Positions 1-8,334 of a stretch of 64,000 nt of DNA are shown here, one piece after another (the first letter of the stretch is position 1; each line of letters begins with the position of its first letter). Below the pieces are notes generated by a model. The model saw only the letters and a program-made list of their open reading frames with translations. It ran no database searches and had not been told where the DNA came from. This stretch comes from Xanthomonas translucens pv. cerealis. Lineage in GTDB: Bacteria > Pseudomonadota > Gammaproteobacteria > Xanthomonadales > Xanthomonadaceae. A program made the translations under genes and the position numbers. The stretch covers positions 620,001 through 684,000 of the forward strand of contig NZ_CP038228.1 in assembly GCF_006838285.1 (NCBI RefSeq), in the 5' to 3' direction.

Positions 1-91
1 GTGGATTGCGAGATCAGCGAAGATCATCCGGCTTCTGCGGGTCCTTGCCAAAGCCGAGGGACGAAGCGTCCATGCCTGAAACGAAATTTCC

Positions 92-405
92 GCTCGTCGC
101 GCGTGGCGTGCAGCGCCAGCCGGTCGTGGCATTCAGTGCGCCGAGGGCGTGGTCGCGCCGCGGCCAAGCCGCGCCGGGTTCAGCACCACGTGCTTGATGC
201 GGATGCGCTTTCAGGTGTAGCTGATGTGTACCAGGCCATCGCCGGTCTGGATCACCACCGGATAGGAGAATTCGTCCTTGGCGCTGTCTTCCAGGGTCAG
301 CACGCGGCCCAGTGGTTGCCGTCGGCGGACAGCGCCACCGCCAGGGTCCGCGGCCGCCGCACCAGTCCTTGCCGGCTTCGGTGGGGTTGTAGACCAGCAG
401 CCAGC
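92..405 (-). pseudogene. Duplicated 3' fragment of the sialidase-family gene
   Basis: This stretch is nearly identical to 4063-4376, the 3' end of the intact sialidase-family gene and the 41 bases after its stop, in the same orientation and at a constant offset of 3971 bases up to a small indel. The reading frame ends in the same HISYT tract, but a one-base deletion near position 288 and changes near 350-365 break it. The right-hand side joins directly to a cutC fragment and the left-hand side to unrelated sequence. It has no start codon and no catalytic core, so it is a non-functional fragment. I see the repeat directly; that it arose by a recombination event is inference. Confidence 0.8.
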
Positions 406-828
406 GGCCATTTCGTGTTCGACGCAGCGGAAGTGGCGGCGATGCGCCGCGACTTGGAGCAGTGCGTGCGGCTGGGTTGCGACGGGGCAGTGCTGGGCGT
501 GCTGAATCCTGCCGGCGAGGTCGATATGGACACGATGCGGGTGCTGATCGCGGGCGCCCCGGCGACGGCGCTGGACGGCATCGGCACCATCGCCGCGCTG
601 CTGCGCCAGGCCGACGGGAGCATTGGCGTGATGCCGGGGGCCGATGTGTCCGAGCAGAATGTGCGTGCCTTGCGGGTTGGTACCGGGGCGCGTAAGTTCC
701 ATGTCTCGGCGCGCAGTCCGGTGGTTGCGCAGGTGCATGCCCCGCATGCGTACATTCGCGATATGGGCGGCGATTATCAGCGGACCGACGTTGCGCACGT
801 GTGCCGCATCGTGGCGGCGTTTGTTTAG
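406..828 (+). pseudogene. cutC: Truncated cutC (copper homeostasis CutC family) remnant
   Basis: The frame ending at 828 matches the second half of CutC, a TIM-barrel protein linked to copper tolerance. Recognisable blocks are FVFDAAEVAAMRRDLE, CVRLGCDGAVLG, the IAALLRQADG helix and the VMPGADVSEQNVRAL strand-helix near the C-terminus. The N-terminal strands are missing because the gene is joined at about 405 to a sialidase fragment. A central block is also missing: after RVLIAGA the sequence jumps to the TALDGIGTIA region, skipping the VTFHRAFD and CERVLTSG motifs that normally lie between. The remaining frame is open and ends in a natural stop. I call it a pseudogene because half of the barrel is lost. 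Confidence 0.75.
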
Positions 829-837
829 GTGACCGGG

Positions 838-936
838 GCCGCCTTCAGGCGGCCCAATCAAGGGGGGCGCGCAGCGCCCCCGCCAGCCGCTTTGAGCGGC
901 CCGCACATCTAAAGCCCCAGGCTTTGCCGGGGGACA
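838..936. repeat. Run of four short palindromes
   Basis: Between the cutC remnant and the 3' end of the LRR effector gene lie four consecutive hairpins. They are GGGCCGCCTTCAGGCGGCCC (about 838-857), GGGGGCGCGCAGCGCCCCC (about 864-882), GCCGCTTTGAGCGGC (about 886-900) and a looser CCCCAGGCTTTGCCGGGG (about 915-933). None has a clear T-run, so they are not textbook intrinsic terminators, although they could end convergent transcripts. Confidence 0.6.
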
Positions 937-956
937 TTTAACTACAGTACCTGCTG

Positions 957-2753
957 CTATGGATCGGTGTGCTCGCCCGTTTGTGTTTGCTCGGTGATAT
1001 GAAGTTCCAACTCCGGGAAATGTGTGCGAAAAGATGGTTCGGCGATGATGATGTGCTCTCGTTCTCGCCACATGTTCAACGCTCTATTGAGATTGTCAAA
1101 ATTTACGGCATCAGCTTTTTGGTCATATGCTCCCTTGTCTGTTGTCATGACCAATCCGCGTCTCCCTAATAGTATGGATCTTGTTTCGGGATTGTTGCTT
1201 TCCTCAACCAACGTCTGCATTCCCGGGATTTCACCTAATGTCATTCGGCGGCCGGTGTTTTCCAATTCCCGATCGAAGGGTGGGTTTCCCTTCATGAACG
1301 GGTTCTTGCCATCGTCGATCAGATCAAGTGCAGCGTATGCACGCTCGTTGATTTTTTTTCTTGCGATGGCCTTTTCCATCTCCTGTGGGGACTGTGTGCG
1401 GCTTGGACCAGCGGCGCTATTCGAAGAAGACGCGGCATATTGCGCTATCTCCCTGGCTCGACTTCCCGCTCCCGGTCGCAGCCTGTTGAGCTGATCCTCA
1501 AGATGCCGTGGGACTCTGATGTTACAATTGCCAGGCAGTTGTCTTATTGATTCAGGAAGCGCGGTCAGATTGTCGCAGCCGCGCAGGTTGAGTTCCTCAA
1601 GTTCCTGAAGCTGTCCCAGGTTTTGCGGAAGCGCACGCAATTGCGTGCAGTTCGCCAACGCAAGCTTTTTGAGGCGCCGCAACTCGCAAACTGTCGGTTG
1701 CAGCTCCCGGATATTGGCCCTTTCCAGATTCAGTTCCTGCAATTTTTTCAGGTTGTTTATGTCACGAGGAAGCGCCATCAAAGGCGATCCTCCGAGATCC
1801 AATCGCTCAAGTTTGTACATCTGCGTCACACAGTCGGGAACGTGCCTCAAGCCGCTCCCGTGCAAGCTCAGATTTCTGAGTCTGGTCAATCCGTGCAATC
1901 CACTGGAATCGATGCTTATCAGTGAGGTGGGGAGCCGTTCGAGCCGCTTGCATCCGACGATTTCCAGCGATTGCAGTCGGCTAAGATCGCGAAGCGACTC
2001 AGGCAGCTTCGTCACTGGGCTATTGATGAGTTTCAGTTCTCGAAGGTTGCGCATTGCTCCAATGGATTCCGGCAGCGATTGGAGTCCAGCGGATCTAATG
2101 TCGATCTTCTTCAGGTGGGTGAAATGAGATATATCGCTCGGAAAATGCGGAAGCGCACTAAAGTGGATTTTCAATGAATTACTGCGTGGCCTGGCCGCTG
2201 TTTTGAGTGCGGTTGCCGTAGCCTGCAGAGACTCGGGTGGATCCTTTGGAACACCATTGATATTCCTGGTGGCATCTTCCCAATCTTGCCTCCATGAGGT
2301 GGAACTTTCCAGGCACGTATGTACCCATTGCTCCAGCTGTACATTGAGTAAGCGGTTTGCCACCGGATGCGAAGAATCGCCAGCGTTGACATGGAATCGC
2401 CCGCGTTCGATGTCTCTCAGGCTCGGCTGGGAGGGGGCGGCAGCGGACTGAGAGTCTGCCATCGCGGGTGGGAGGCGCACCGTTAGGTTCCTGTCGATGT
2501 GGGCCGTCATCCTGGTCAGCGCTCTACCGGTGCCCGACGCGGCCGAGGACGAAGCGCCGGAGTGCGGCTGGCTCTGCTGACGGTTCGGCGCATGCGGGGA
2601 TAGGCCCGCGTGTTGCATCGCTGCCGCTGCCCCAGGATCGGACGTCGCTTCGGCAGGAGGTGCCGGCGTGCGGGTCGGCGTAGACGATCCGCGGGTATCG
2701 GCACTGCTGCCTTCTCTGTCCGTGTGCGCGCTGTTGCGATTGATGCGCTGCAT
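957..2753 (-). CDS. LRR-containing candidate type III effector (XopL/XopAE class)
   Basis: The product is 598 residues. The first 120 are rich in Ser, Pro, Thr, Gln and Ala with no signal peptide, as in type III secretion leaders. From about residue 195 to 415 there are roughly nine leucine-rich repeats of the plant-specific-like type (LxxLPxSL and LxLxxxxLxxLP). The last 180 residues are a polar helical domain. A perfect PIP box lies 77 bases upstream, so expression by HrpX is likely. The architecture (disordered leader, LRRs, C-terminal domain) resembles XopL and XopAE, whose C-terminal XL-box is an E3 ubiquitin ligase. I cannot confirm an XL-box here, so the biochemical activity is open. 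A plant-cell target is inferred. Confidence 0.8.
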   Translation of the reverse strand: MQRINRNSAHTDREGSSADTRGSSTPTRTPAPPAEATSDPGAAAAMQHAGLSPHAPNRQQSQPHSGASSSAASGTGRALTRMTAHIDRNLTVRLPPAMADSQSAAAPSQPSLRDIERGRFHVNAGDSSHPVANRLLNVQLEQWVHTCLESSTSWRQDWEDATRNINGVPKDPPESLQATATALKTAARPRSNSLKIHFSALPHFPSDISHFTHLKKIDIRSAGLQSLPESIGAMRNLRELKLINSPVTKLPESLRDLSRLQSLEIVGCKRLERLPTSLISIDSSGLHGLTRLRNLSLHGSGLRHVPDCVTQMYKLERLDLGGSPLMALPRDINNLKKLQELNLERANIRELQPTVCELRRLKKLALANCTQLRALPQNLGQLQELEELNLRGCDNLTALPESIRQLPGNCNIRVPRHLEDQLNRLRPGAGSRAREIAQYAASSSNSAAGPSRTQSPQEMEKAIARKKINERAYAALDLIDDGKNPFMKGNPPFDRELENTGRRMTLGEIPGMQTLVEESNNPETRSILLGRRGLVMTTDKGAYDQKADAVNFDNLNRALNMWREREHIIIAEPSFRTHFPELELHITEQTQTGEHTDP

Positions 2754-2792
2754 GGGCGGTTCTCACCGTGCGGCATTGCGTGATGATCGAAC

Positions 2793-2854
2793 ATCATCCG
2801 GCATCGGCGCGGCGTGTTCACGCCTCAGGGCGAATTGTTCGTGCTGTGGGCGAA
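2793..2854 (-). promoter_or_regulatory. PIP box and -10-like element of the LRR effector
   Basis: On the minus strand, TTCGC (2854-2850), exactly 15 bases, then TTCGC (2834-2830) fits the HrpX plant-inducible-promoter consensus TTCGB-N15-TTCGB. GATGAT at 2798-2793 lies 31 bases further on, the usual spacing for the -10 (YANNNT), but with G at the first position. The effector start codon follows at 2753. Confidence 0.8.
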
Positions 2855-3040
2855 ATGTCTGTTCGCCGACAGTGCGGGCAGCGTCATGCTGTGGCGATAT
2901 GCAGCGCAGGGCGTGCGTGCTTGCGCCATGCCGTATCCAGCCCAAAGAGCCTGATCCCAAGCGCGACACCCGATCAAGCTACATGCATAGCCGTGCCAAC
3001 ACTGTGGATGCTTCAGCCATGTGCGGCCTGGTAGGCGCAG

Positions 3041-3065
3041 TTCGCCGGTTACGCATTTGATCCGC
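3041..3065 (+). promoter_or_regulatory. Imperfect PIP box
   Basis: TTCGC at 3041-3045, 15 bases, then TCCGC at 3061-3065. One base departs from the PIP consensus (C for T in the second half). No clear YANNNT -10 lies about 31 bases downstream, so this is weaker than the other PIP boxes in the window. Confidence 0.35.
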
Positions 3066-3088
3066 CAATTGCACGATCGCGTAATGAT

Positions 3089-3733
3089 GTGGTCTCAACC
3101 GACTTGCCGGCCTGCGTGACCGAGACCCAGCTAGAACCGGTCCCCGGTTCCAACATGATTGCGAATGTGACGAAGATGAAGACCTCCCTTGGGCGCTCTC
3201 AAACCGGCCCCATTCAACATGCTCAAGAGATTGCTCAAGAGCATTCGCCTGCCGGCCTTTCAGCGCCTCATAGCGACGCGCGGTTTCAGGAGGGTTTGCC
3301 TCCAGCACCAGCGCGGCCGCGGCGCACGACTCAACCTGTAGCAGGCGTATCCACGCCAGAACGCGGATCAGGCGCCAGCCAGTTCAGTCCAGGACCCGCG
3401 GTTTTCGCACCTGCTGACACCCCTCGCCAACTCATGGCACGTGCGCAGAAAATCATCGATCGCAATGCGCGGCTGATTCGTACTGCCCCATCGGAAGATG
3501 CCAAATTGAGCGCCATTGCGCGCTGCTGCCAGGGCTTGAAGGGGGCGCATCTTTTCGACGACGGAAATGCGCGCACGAGAGGTATGCTTGTCGTGAACAA
3601 GCTATTGCTCGAGAACGATCTACGCCCTGCGTTGATGGAAGACCCGAACCGTTTCGATGGCTTCTCGATAGATGAACTGATCGCGGAAATCAAGCAATGC
3701 CAAGCGACATTCGCGCACTATTCGGCACAGTAA
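3089..3733 (+). CDS. Candidate effector with degenerate Fic-like motif
   Basis: The open frame encodes up to 214 residues. The first 110 are polar, Pro- and Ala-rich and without a signal peptide. The C-terminal 90 residues are helical and contain HLFDDGNAR at residues 154-162, which resembles the Fic active-site motif HxFx(D/E)GNGR with Ala in place of the second Gly; the distal Arg of the motif is also displaced. It is followed by a Leu-rich helix and the tract DPNRFDGFS. AMPylation or a related transfer is therefore possible but unproven, and the domain is shorter than usual for Fic proteins. An ATG at 3155 is the better start if the imperfect PIP box just upstream is real, because a transcript from it would begin after 3089. 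I do not recognise the exact family. Confidence 0.6.
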   Translation: MVSTDLPACVTETQLEPVPGSNMIANVTKMKTSLGRSQTGPIQHAQEIAQEHSPAGLSAPHSDARFQEGLPPAPARPRRTTQPVAGVSTPERGSGASQFSPGPAVFAPADTPRQLMARAQKIIDRNARLIRTAPSEDAKLSAIARCCQGLKGAHLFDDGNARTRGMLVVNKLLLENDLRPALMEDPNRFDGFSIDELIAEIKQCQATFAHYSAQ

Positions 3734-3797
3734 ATACATTCCTTCAATTGGCGCCTGGCAGGCTGCTGAAGAACCGCATCCTCGCTAGACTTTGGAG

Positions 3798-4062
3798 GCG
3801 AGGATGCGTCCATTCGCCGCGCGGACGCGATGTGTTCATGCAGCAGTTGTTCACGGTGAAGCGGCTCGAGGATGTCGTGCAGGCCGATCATCCACTGCGT
3901 CCGATGATTCGGCTGATGGTCAATGAAGCGTTGTTCCTGTTGGACGGACTGTTCGCCGGCATTTGCGCCTCCAGCGCCAAGGGCGGCCGCCGCAGCGTTG
4001 CACCGGAGAAGTGGCTGCGGGCGATGCTGCTGCGGGGCCTTCATGGTCGAGGCGAACCGTTT
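3798..4062 (+). mobile_element. IS5-type transposase, 5' fragment
   Basis: In the frame beginning at about 3832 the residues read QQLFTVKRLEDVV, then DHPLRPMIRLMVNEAL, then GGRRSVAPEKWLRAMLLRGL. This is the N-terminal DUF772 region of IS5-family DDE transposases (the DHPLR, then PSIAPEKLLRALLLQ pattern). The match stops near 4060, where the sequence switches to the sialidase 3' region, so the catalytic DDE part is absent. The same breakpoint (4063) is one edge of the 314-base repeat shared with 92-405, so the IS fragment sits exactly at a rearrangement junction. Confidence 0.7.
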
Positions 4063-4103
4063 GCTCGTCGCGCGTGGCCTGCAGCGCCAGCCGGTCGTGG
4101 CAT

Positions 4104-5198
4104 TCAGTGCGCCGAGGGCGTGGTCGCGCCGCGGCCAAGCCGCGCCGGGTTCAGCACCACGTGCTTGATGCGGATGCGCTTCCAGGTGTAGCTGATGTGT
4201 ACCAGGCCATCGCCGGTCTGGATCACCGCCGGATAGGAGAATTCGTCCTTGGCGCTGTCTTCCAGGGTCAGCACGCGGACCCAGTGGTTGCCGTCGGCGG
4301 ACAGCGCCACCGCCAGGGTGCCGCGGCCATCCCACCAGTCCTTGCCGGCTTCGGTGGGGTTGTAGACCAGCAGCGAGCGGCCGTCGGCCAGCACTACCGC
4401 GTCGGTGCCGGAATTGGGGTTGGCCAGGTCGAGCAGGGTCATCGGCCCCCAGCTGCGGCCGTGGTCGTGCGACCAGGTGCTGAACACGTGGTTCTGCTGG
4501 CTGCGGCCGATCGCCTGCACGCTGCCGTCTGTGTGCACCAGCACGCTGGGCTGGATCGCGCCGATCCGCGCCGGGTCGTTCAGTGCCGGGCCACGGGTCC
4601 AGTGCGCGCCGTTGTCGTCGGACTGTTCCATATGTGCGACCCAACCGGCGTCCTCGCTGCTGCCGGGGCTGAGGATGCGGCCGTCGGCCAGTTGTACCGG
4701 CTTGTTCTTGATCGGGCCGAGGATGCCGTGGGGCAAGCGCTCGGGCGCGGACCAGTGCACGCCGCCATCGCGGGAGGTGGTTTGCATGCCCCACCAGCGC
4801 TTTGGGTCCGGGCCGACCTTGTAGAACAGCCGCAGTGGCCCCTTTGCTGGCTGGAACAGCACCGGATTCCAGGCCGGCAACCGCGCGCCCTGCGGCTGCT
4901 TGCCGTCGGCGACACGTTGCGCCGGTTGCCAGCCCTGCGCGCTGCGCCGCGCAACCCAGATGCCGACATCGTCGGCACCCTCGTGGCGCCCGCCGAACCA
5001 GGCGGCCAGCAGGCCGCCACGGGTTTCCAGCAGGGTCGAGGCGTGGCATTGCGCGGTCGGCGCGTCGGCGTTGACGAATTCGCTGTAGACGATCGGCGAC
5101 GGCAAGCCTGCTGCCGGCATGGCTGGCGCAGATGCAGGGGCGGCGATCGCGCGCACGGCGAACAGCGACAGCAGGGGGAGCAGTGAGGGGCGCATCAT
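4104..5198 (-). CDS. Sialidase-family (BNR/Asp-box) exo-glycosidase, secreted
   Basis: The protein has 364 residues with an N-terminal signal peptide (MMRPSLLPLLSLFAVRAIA, cleavage near AIAA). At least four Asp-boxes (SxDxGxxW) are visible: SRDGGVHW, SDDNGAHW, SHDHGRSW and SADGNHW. Together these indicate a six-bladed beta-propeller of the neuraminidase superfamily. It probably acts in the periplasm or outside the cell on a glycan, but the substrate is not set by sequence; many plant-bacterial members are not true sialidases. The neighbour is a divergently oriented dead GH29 fucosidase, which suggests the pair once acted together on fucosylated glycans. Its 3' end was copied to 92-405. Confidence 0.8.
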   Translation of the reverse strand: MMRPSLLPLLSLFAVRAIAAPASAPAMPAAGLPSPIVYSEFVNADAPTAQCHASTLLETRGGLLAAWFGGRHEGADDVGIWVARRSAQGWQPAQRVADGKQPQGARLPAWNPVLFQPAKGPLRLFYKVGPDPKRWWGMQTTSRDGGVHWSAPERLPHGILGPIKNKPVQLADGRILSPGSSEDAGWVAHMEQSDDNGAHWTRGPALNDPARIGAIQPSVLVHTDGSVQAIGRSQQNHVFSTWSHDHGRSWGPMTLLDLANPNSGTDAVVLADGRSLLVYNPTEAGKDWWDGRGTLAVALSADGNHWVRVLTLEDSAKDEFSYPAVIQTGDGLVHISYTWKRIRIKHVVLNPARLGRGATTPSAH

Positions 5199-5309
5199 GG
5201 TGGTCCGGTCCTGTGCCGGTTCGGAAGATACCTATCTATCATCAATTAAATACCACATGCCGGCTGTGCCAGAGCAAACGGCTGTCCTCGACGACTGCAA
5301 GGCCCGGCG

Positions 5310-6224
5310 ATGCCGAAACGCCCGCGCGCTCCGATCCGCTGGCTGGCCGCTCTCGGCCCGACTGCGCTGGCCGCACCGCACGCGCTGGCGGAAAGCCTCT
5401 ACAGCATGCAACCGTCACCGCAGCAGACCGCCTGGCAGGAAGTGGAATTCGGCGTGATCGTGCACTTCGGCACCCATACCTAGCTGGACCGCGGGTGGGG
5501 CGAGGGCACCGCCAGCCCGAAGCTGTTCGATTCCGACCGGGTGGACCCCGCGCGGTGGGCGCTGGCCTCCAGGGCCGCCTGCGCCAAGTCTCTGATCCTG
5601 TTCGCCAAGTGCTATGGCGCTTTCGCGCTGTACCCGAGCGCCGAGCGCGCGCATTCGGTGAACACCAGCCCATGGCTGGGCGGCAAGGGCGACCTGGTGA
5701 AGATGACCAGCGAAGCGGTGCGCAAGAAAGGCTATGGGCTGGGCTTCTCGCTGTCGCCGTGGGATCGCCACGAACCCAGGTATGCCGATGCCAAGGCTTA
5801 CGACACGTATTACGCCGCGCAGTTGGTGGAACTGGCCATCGCATGATGGCCCGCTGACCGAGTGCTGGCTTGACGGCGCGGCGGCGACGACCACCTCTAC
5901 AACTTCGACAGGTACATGGAAGAGTTGCGGATCTATCAGGCCAACGCAATGGTGTTTGCCGATACCGCGCTGTTCGAACACGGCGACGTGCGCTGGGTCG
6001 CCAATGAAGCCGGAGCAACCGAGGGCGAAAACGGGAACGTCATCGATCGCCATGCCCACCTGTGCTGGCGCCCGGTGGAAGTGGACACGACCCTGCACAA
6101 TCTGCAGCGATTCTGGCGCCCGACCAGCGACCTGGCCTTGAAGAGCGTCGATGAGCTGGTGCAGATATGGGAGACAGCATCGGTTGCGGCGGCCAAGTGG
6201 CATGGCCGCCTGCGCCCGCGGTAG
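5310..6224 (+). pseudogene. Inactivated GH29 alpha-L-fucosidase
   Basis: From ATG 5310 the frame encodes a signal-like N-terminus, then GH29 blocks such as EFGVIVHFGTHT, and meets an in-frame TAG at 5481. The same frame continues beyond it with WGEGTASPKLFD, SPWLGGKGDLVK and SPWDRHEPRYAD before stopping at 5846. Homology resumes in another frame from about 5910 (MEELRIYQANAMVFADTALF, then NVIDRHAHLCWRPVEVD, then SVDELVQIWE), so there is at least one frameshift as well as the nonsense codon. The expected acidic catalytic region WLDGA is still legible at about 5868. The gene is dead. An intact GH29 exists at 34.6-36.3 kb, so the loss may be tolerated. Confidence 0.8.
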
Positions 6225-6447
6225 TGCGCAGGCGCGGCCCTGTGTGCGGCGGACGCTACGGTACGATGCGCCGCACTTCAGCATGCGCTCGGCAAGGCCG
6301 TGCCGGGTAGCGCCAATAGAGGCGATCACGGCAGATATCCGCTGCAAGCAGACAGTGCCGCTCGCCTTGAGGTTGCGACATTCTTTCCGGGGCCGAACGC
6401 ATGCTGCTTGAACGCCCTATCCCCGCCAGGCCAGCACCGTTAGCCTG

Positions 6448-6891
6448 TTACTTGGGAACGAACACATCGCTGTTGGTCAACATGTGGTCCCATGAATACT
6501 GGGAAGCGGTGCGCGCCAGGTGCCAGACCGTGGTGATGGTCGGCACGCCGCCGGACGCATCGCAGGTGCCGGTCCAGGCAGTCAAGCTGCCGTAGCTGCC
6601 CCACTGCACCGAAAAGGTGATTGCCGGCAGTTTGCTTGGCGCCGTGGAGCCGGCGACCGGGCTGGCAAACCAGCCGATCAGCGGATAGACCGAGCCGGTG
6701 GTGCCGGACGGCGAGACGTAAGTGCCCGAGAGCTGACCGGAGGGCTGCACCGCCGTGATCGTGAGTGTCGAACCCAGTTGGTTCTCCCACGCGCCCACCG
6801 GGTTGGTGCAGGTCGGCGCAGCCTGGGCCAGCGAGACGCACCCACCAAGCAGCGCAGCGCAGGCAATATATCGACGCATGTGTATGCGCAT
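6448..6891 (-). CDS. Avidin/streptavidin-family biotin-binding protein, exported
   Basis: The product is 147 residues from ATG 6891, chosen because AAGGGG lies 8 bases upstream. An export signal (residues 1-24, ending LAQA) precedes one avidin barrel. All the streptavidin biotin contacts I can align are kept: N37, S41 (in NQLGST), Y58 and S60 (in GTYVS), W97, S102, T104 and W106 (in SLTAWTG), W123, W134 and D142. C28 and C110 match the positions of the disulfide in chicken avidin. Tight biotin binding is therefore very likely; the biological role is unknown (biotin sequestration, defence against competitors or predators, or surface binding). LGGC at residues 15-18 could also be read as a lipobox. 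It stands alone, with no operon partner. Confidence 0.85.
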   Translation of the reverse strand: MRIHMRRYIACAALLGGCVSLAQAAPTCTNPVGAWENQLGSTLTITAVQPSGQLSGTYVSPSGTTGSVYPLIGWFASPVAGSTAPSKLPAITFSVQWGSYGSLTAWTGTCDASGGVPTITTVWHLARTASQYSWDHMLTNSDVFVPK

Positions 6892-7595
6892 TATCATTTC
6901 CCCTTGTGATGAATTCAAAGAAAGACTCTGTTACAGGGCCGAATCAACGAATGAATCGTAACGAGTGAATACGCATGGCTGCGGCGGCATTTTGGTTCAA
7001 AAGGCGCCATATTTTTGGCAGACAATTTTATTGGTCTACCTTATCTTTCGAATAAATAGTCGTGCGTCGTCGGTTGCATGTCAATGCTCGGAAAGGCATT
7101 TGTCTACCTGGCAATCCAATGCTGTCGCCAAGTTGGATGCAGTTCCGGCATCGCGCATTCTGATGAGAAACTAGACGAAAAATGCTCGATTCAGCTGGAG
7201 ATTGATTCGGCGCTCTACACGCATTCAGTCTGCGCATCCAAAGTGGCAATCAGCTGCTGGGCGCGCCGATCGCCTGGGCAACCCGGTGCGGCAGGACGGG
7301 CCGGCATGTCTCGATCACGCATTCGGTAGGCTGGCAGCAGAGTCAGGCCATCGTGGATGCGGCGGGTGCGGCTGAACGTGCGCCGTCAACGCCGCCTGCG
7401 GCCTGATCCTTTCGCACGCCTATGCCGCGCCTGCCCGCTGCTTCGCCGCGCGGGTGTACACGGGCATACGCCTGGCACCGTCGCAGCGGCGGCCAGGCGG
7501 GTGAGCTTCTTCATGGCGTGTGCACGGCGGCGCTTGTCGCAGGGGCTCCACGCATGCGGCCATCGGGCCGCGCGTGCCCGCCCTGCAGGTGCCCG
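6892..7595. other. Intergenic, no recognisable gene
   Basis: The first 350 bases are comparatively AT-rich and could hold the avidin gene promoter. The rest is GC-rich with short frames that match nothing I recognise. No RNA gene or repeat is evident. Confidence 0.5.
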
Positions 7596-8303
7596 TTACG
7601 CAGAGGACGATGCAGCGGCATGGGAGTCAGGCGGCGGGTTCCTTTTAAGTTGAAGCAATGCTTCAACCAGCTTGTCTGCATCGGTGCCAGCATTGCGTAC
7701 GCAACTCAAAAGATTCGGATCCAATGTGGACTTGTCTAGCATTGCCATATTCCTCAGATCCATAGCAATCGCAAGTCTCTCTGCGTCGCTCATCGGATGG
7801 GGATTGTTTTCTTCATCAGGCACCGTGACCAGTTGCGTAGCTCTATGCACGCACTCTTCGCTTGTTCCCAACGCTTCCGCCCTACCTTCTACCGTCGTAG
7901 GGCCACGCCCATAATAGGACGCCGTGCGTTCGATTGCCTTCATTGCCCCGGTCGTGGCGATCCCGGCCAATGTTGCGATTCCGCTGTATTTAGCCAGGTG
8001 GTCGTACTCATTCATAAAGCCGAAGGCCCCCATGACGAGGGGGGGCACCGAAGAAACTCCAACGACAGCCGCGGTGGCGCCAGCGACGCATGCTATCCGC
8101 TGGCCGGTTGACATGGTCGGCTCCCTGAGAGGCGCGGGTTGTACCGGCCGCTGTGGCAGGCCTTGCAACCGCGCATCGACTTGGGCGGCGGCGTGTTGCG
8201 GCGAAGGGACGTCATTGCGCGCGGTTTGCGCTGGACCCATTTCCAAATCCATCTCTCCCGTTCTCGCTCTGGGCGATACGGGTGACAATGCGGCAGGATG
8301 CAT
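7596..8303 (-). CDS. Candidate type III effector with hydrophobic central segment
   Basis: The protein has 235 residues. The first 65 are polar and Pro/Gln/Ala-rich with no cleavable signal. Two hydrophobic stretches follow, at about residues 68-97 and 105-122, which could insert in a host membrane. The remainder is a hydrophilic helical tail ending in a short Ala/Ser tract. A perfect PIP box with a well-spaced -10-like hexamer lies 69 bases upstream, which is the main reason for calling it a HrpX-controlled effector. I do not recognise the family and assign no activity. Its lower GC and isolated position among remnants fit an acquired gene. Confidence 0.65.
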   Translation of the reverse strand: MHPAALSPVSPRARTGEMDLEMGPAQTARNDVPSPQHAAAQVDARLQGLPQRPVQPAPLREPTMSTGQRIACVAGATAAVVGVSSVPPLVMGAFGFMNEYDHLAKYSGIATLAGIATTGAMKAIERTASYYGRGPTTVEGRAEALGTSEECVHRATQLVTVPDEENNPHPMSDAERLAIAMDLRNMAMLDKSTLDPNLLSCVRNAGTDADKLVEALLQLKRNPPPDSHAAASSSA

Positions 8304-8334
8304 GGAACACCTCGTAAACAGTGGTCGGTATGCC

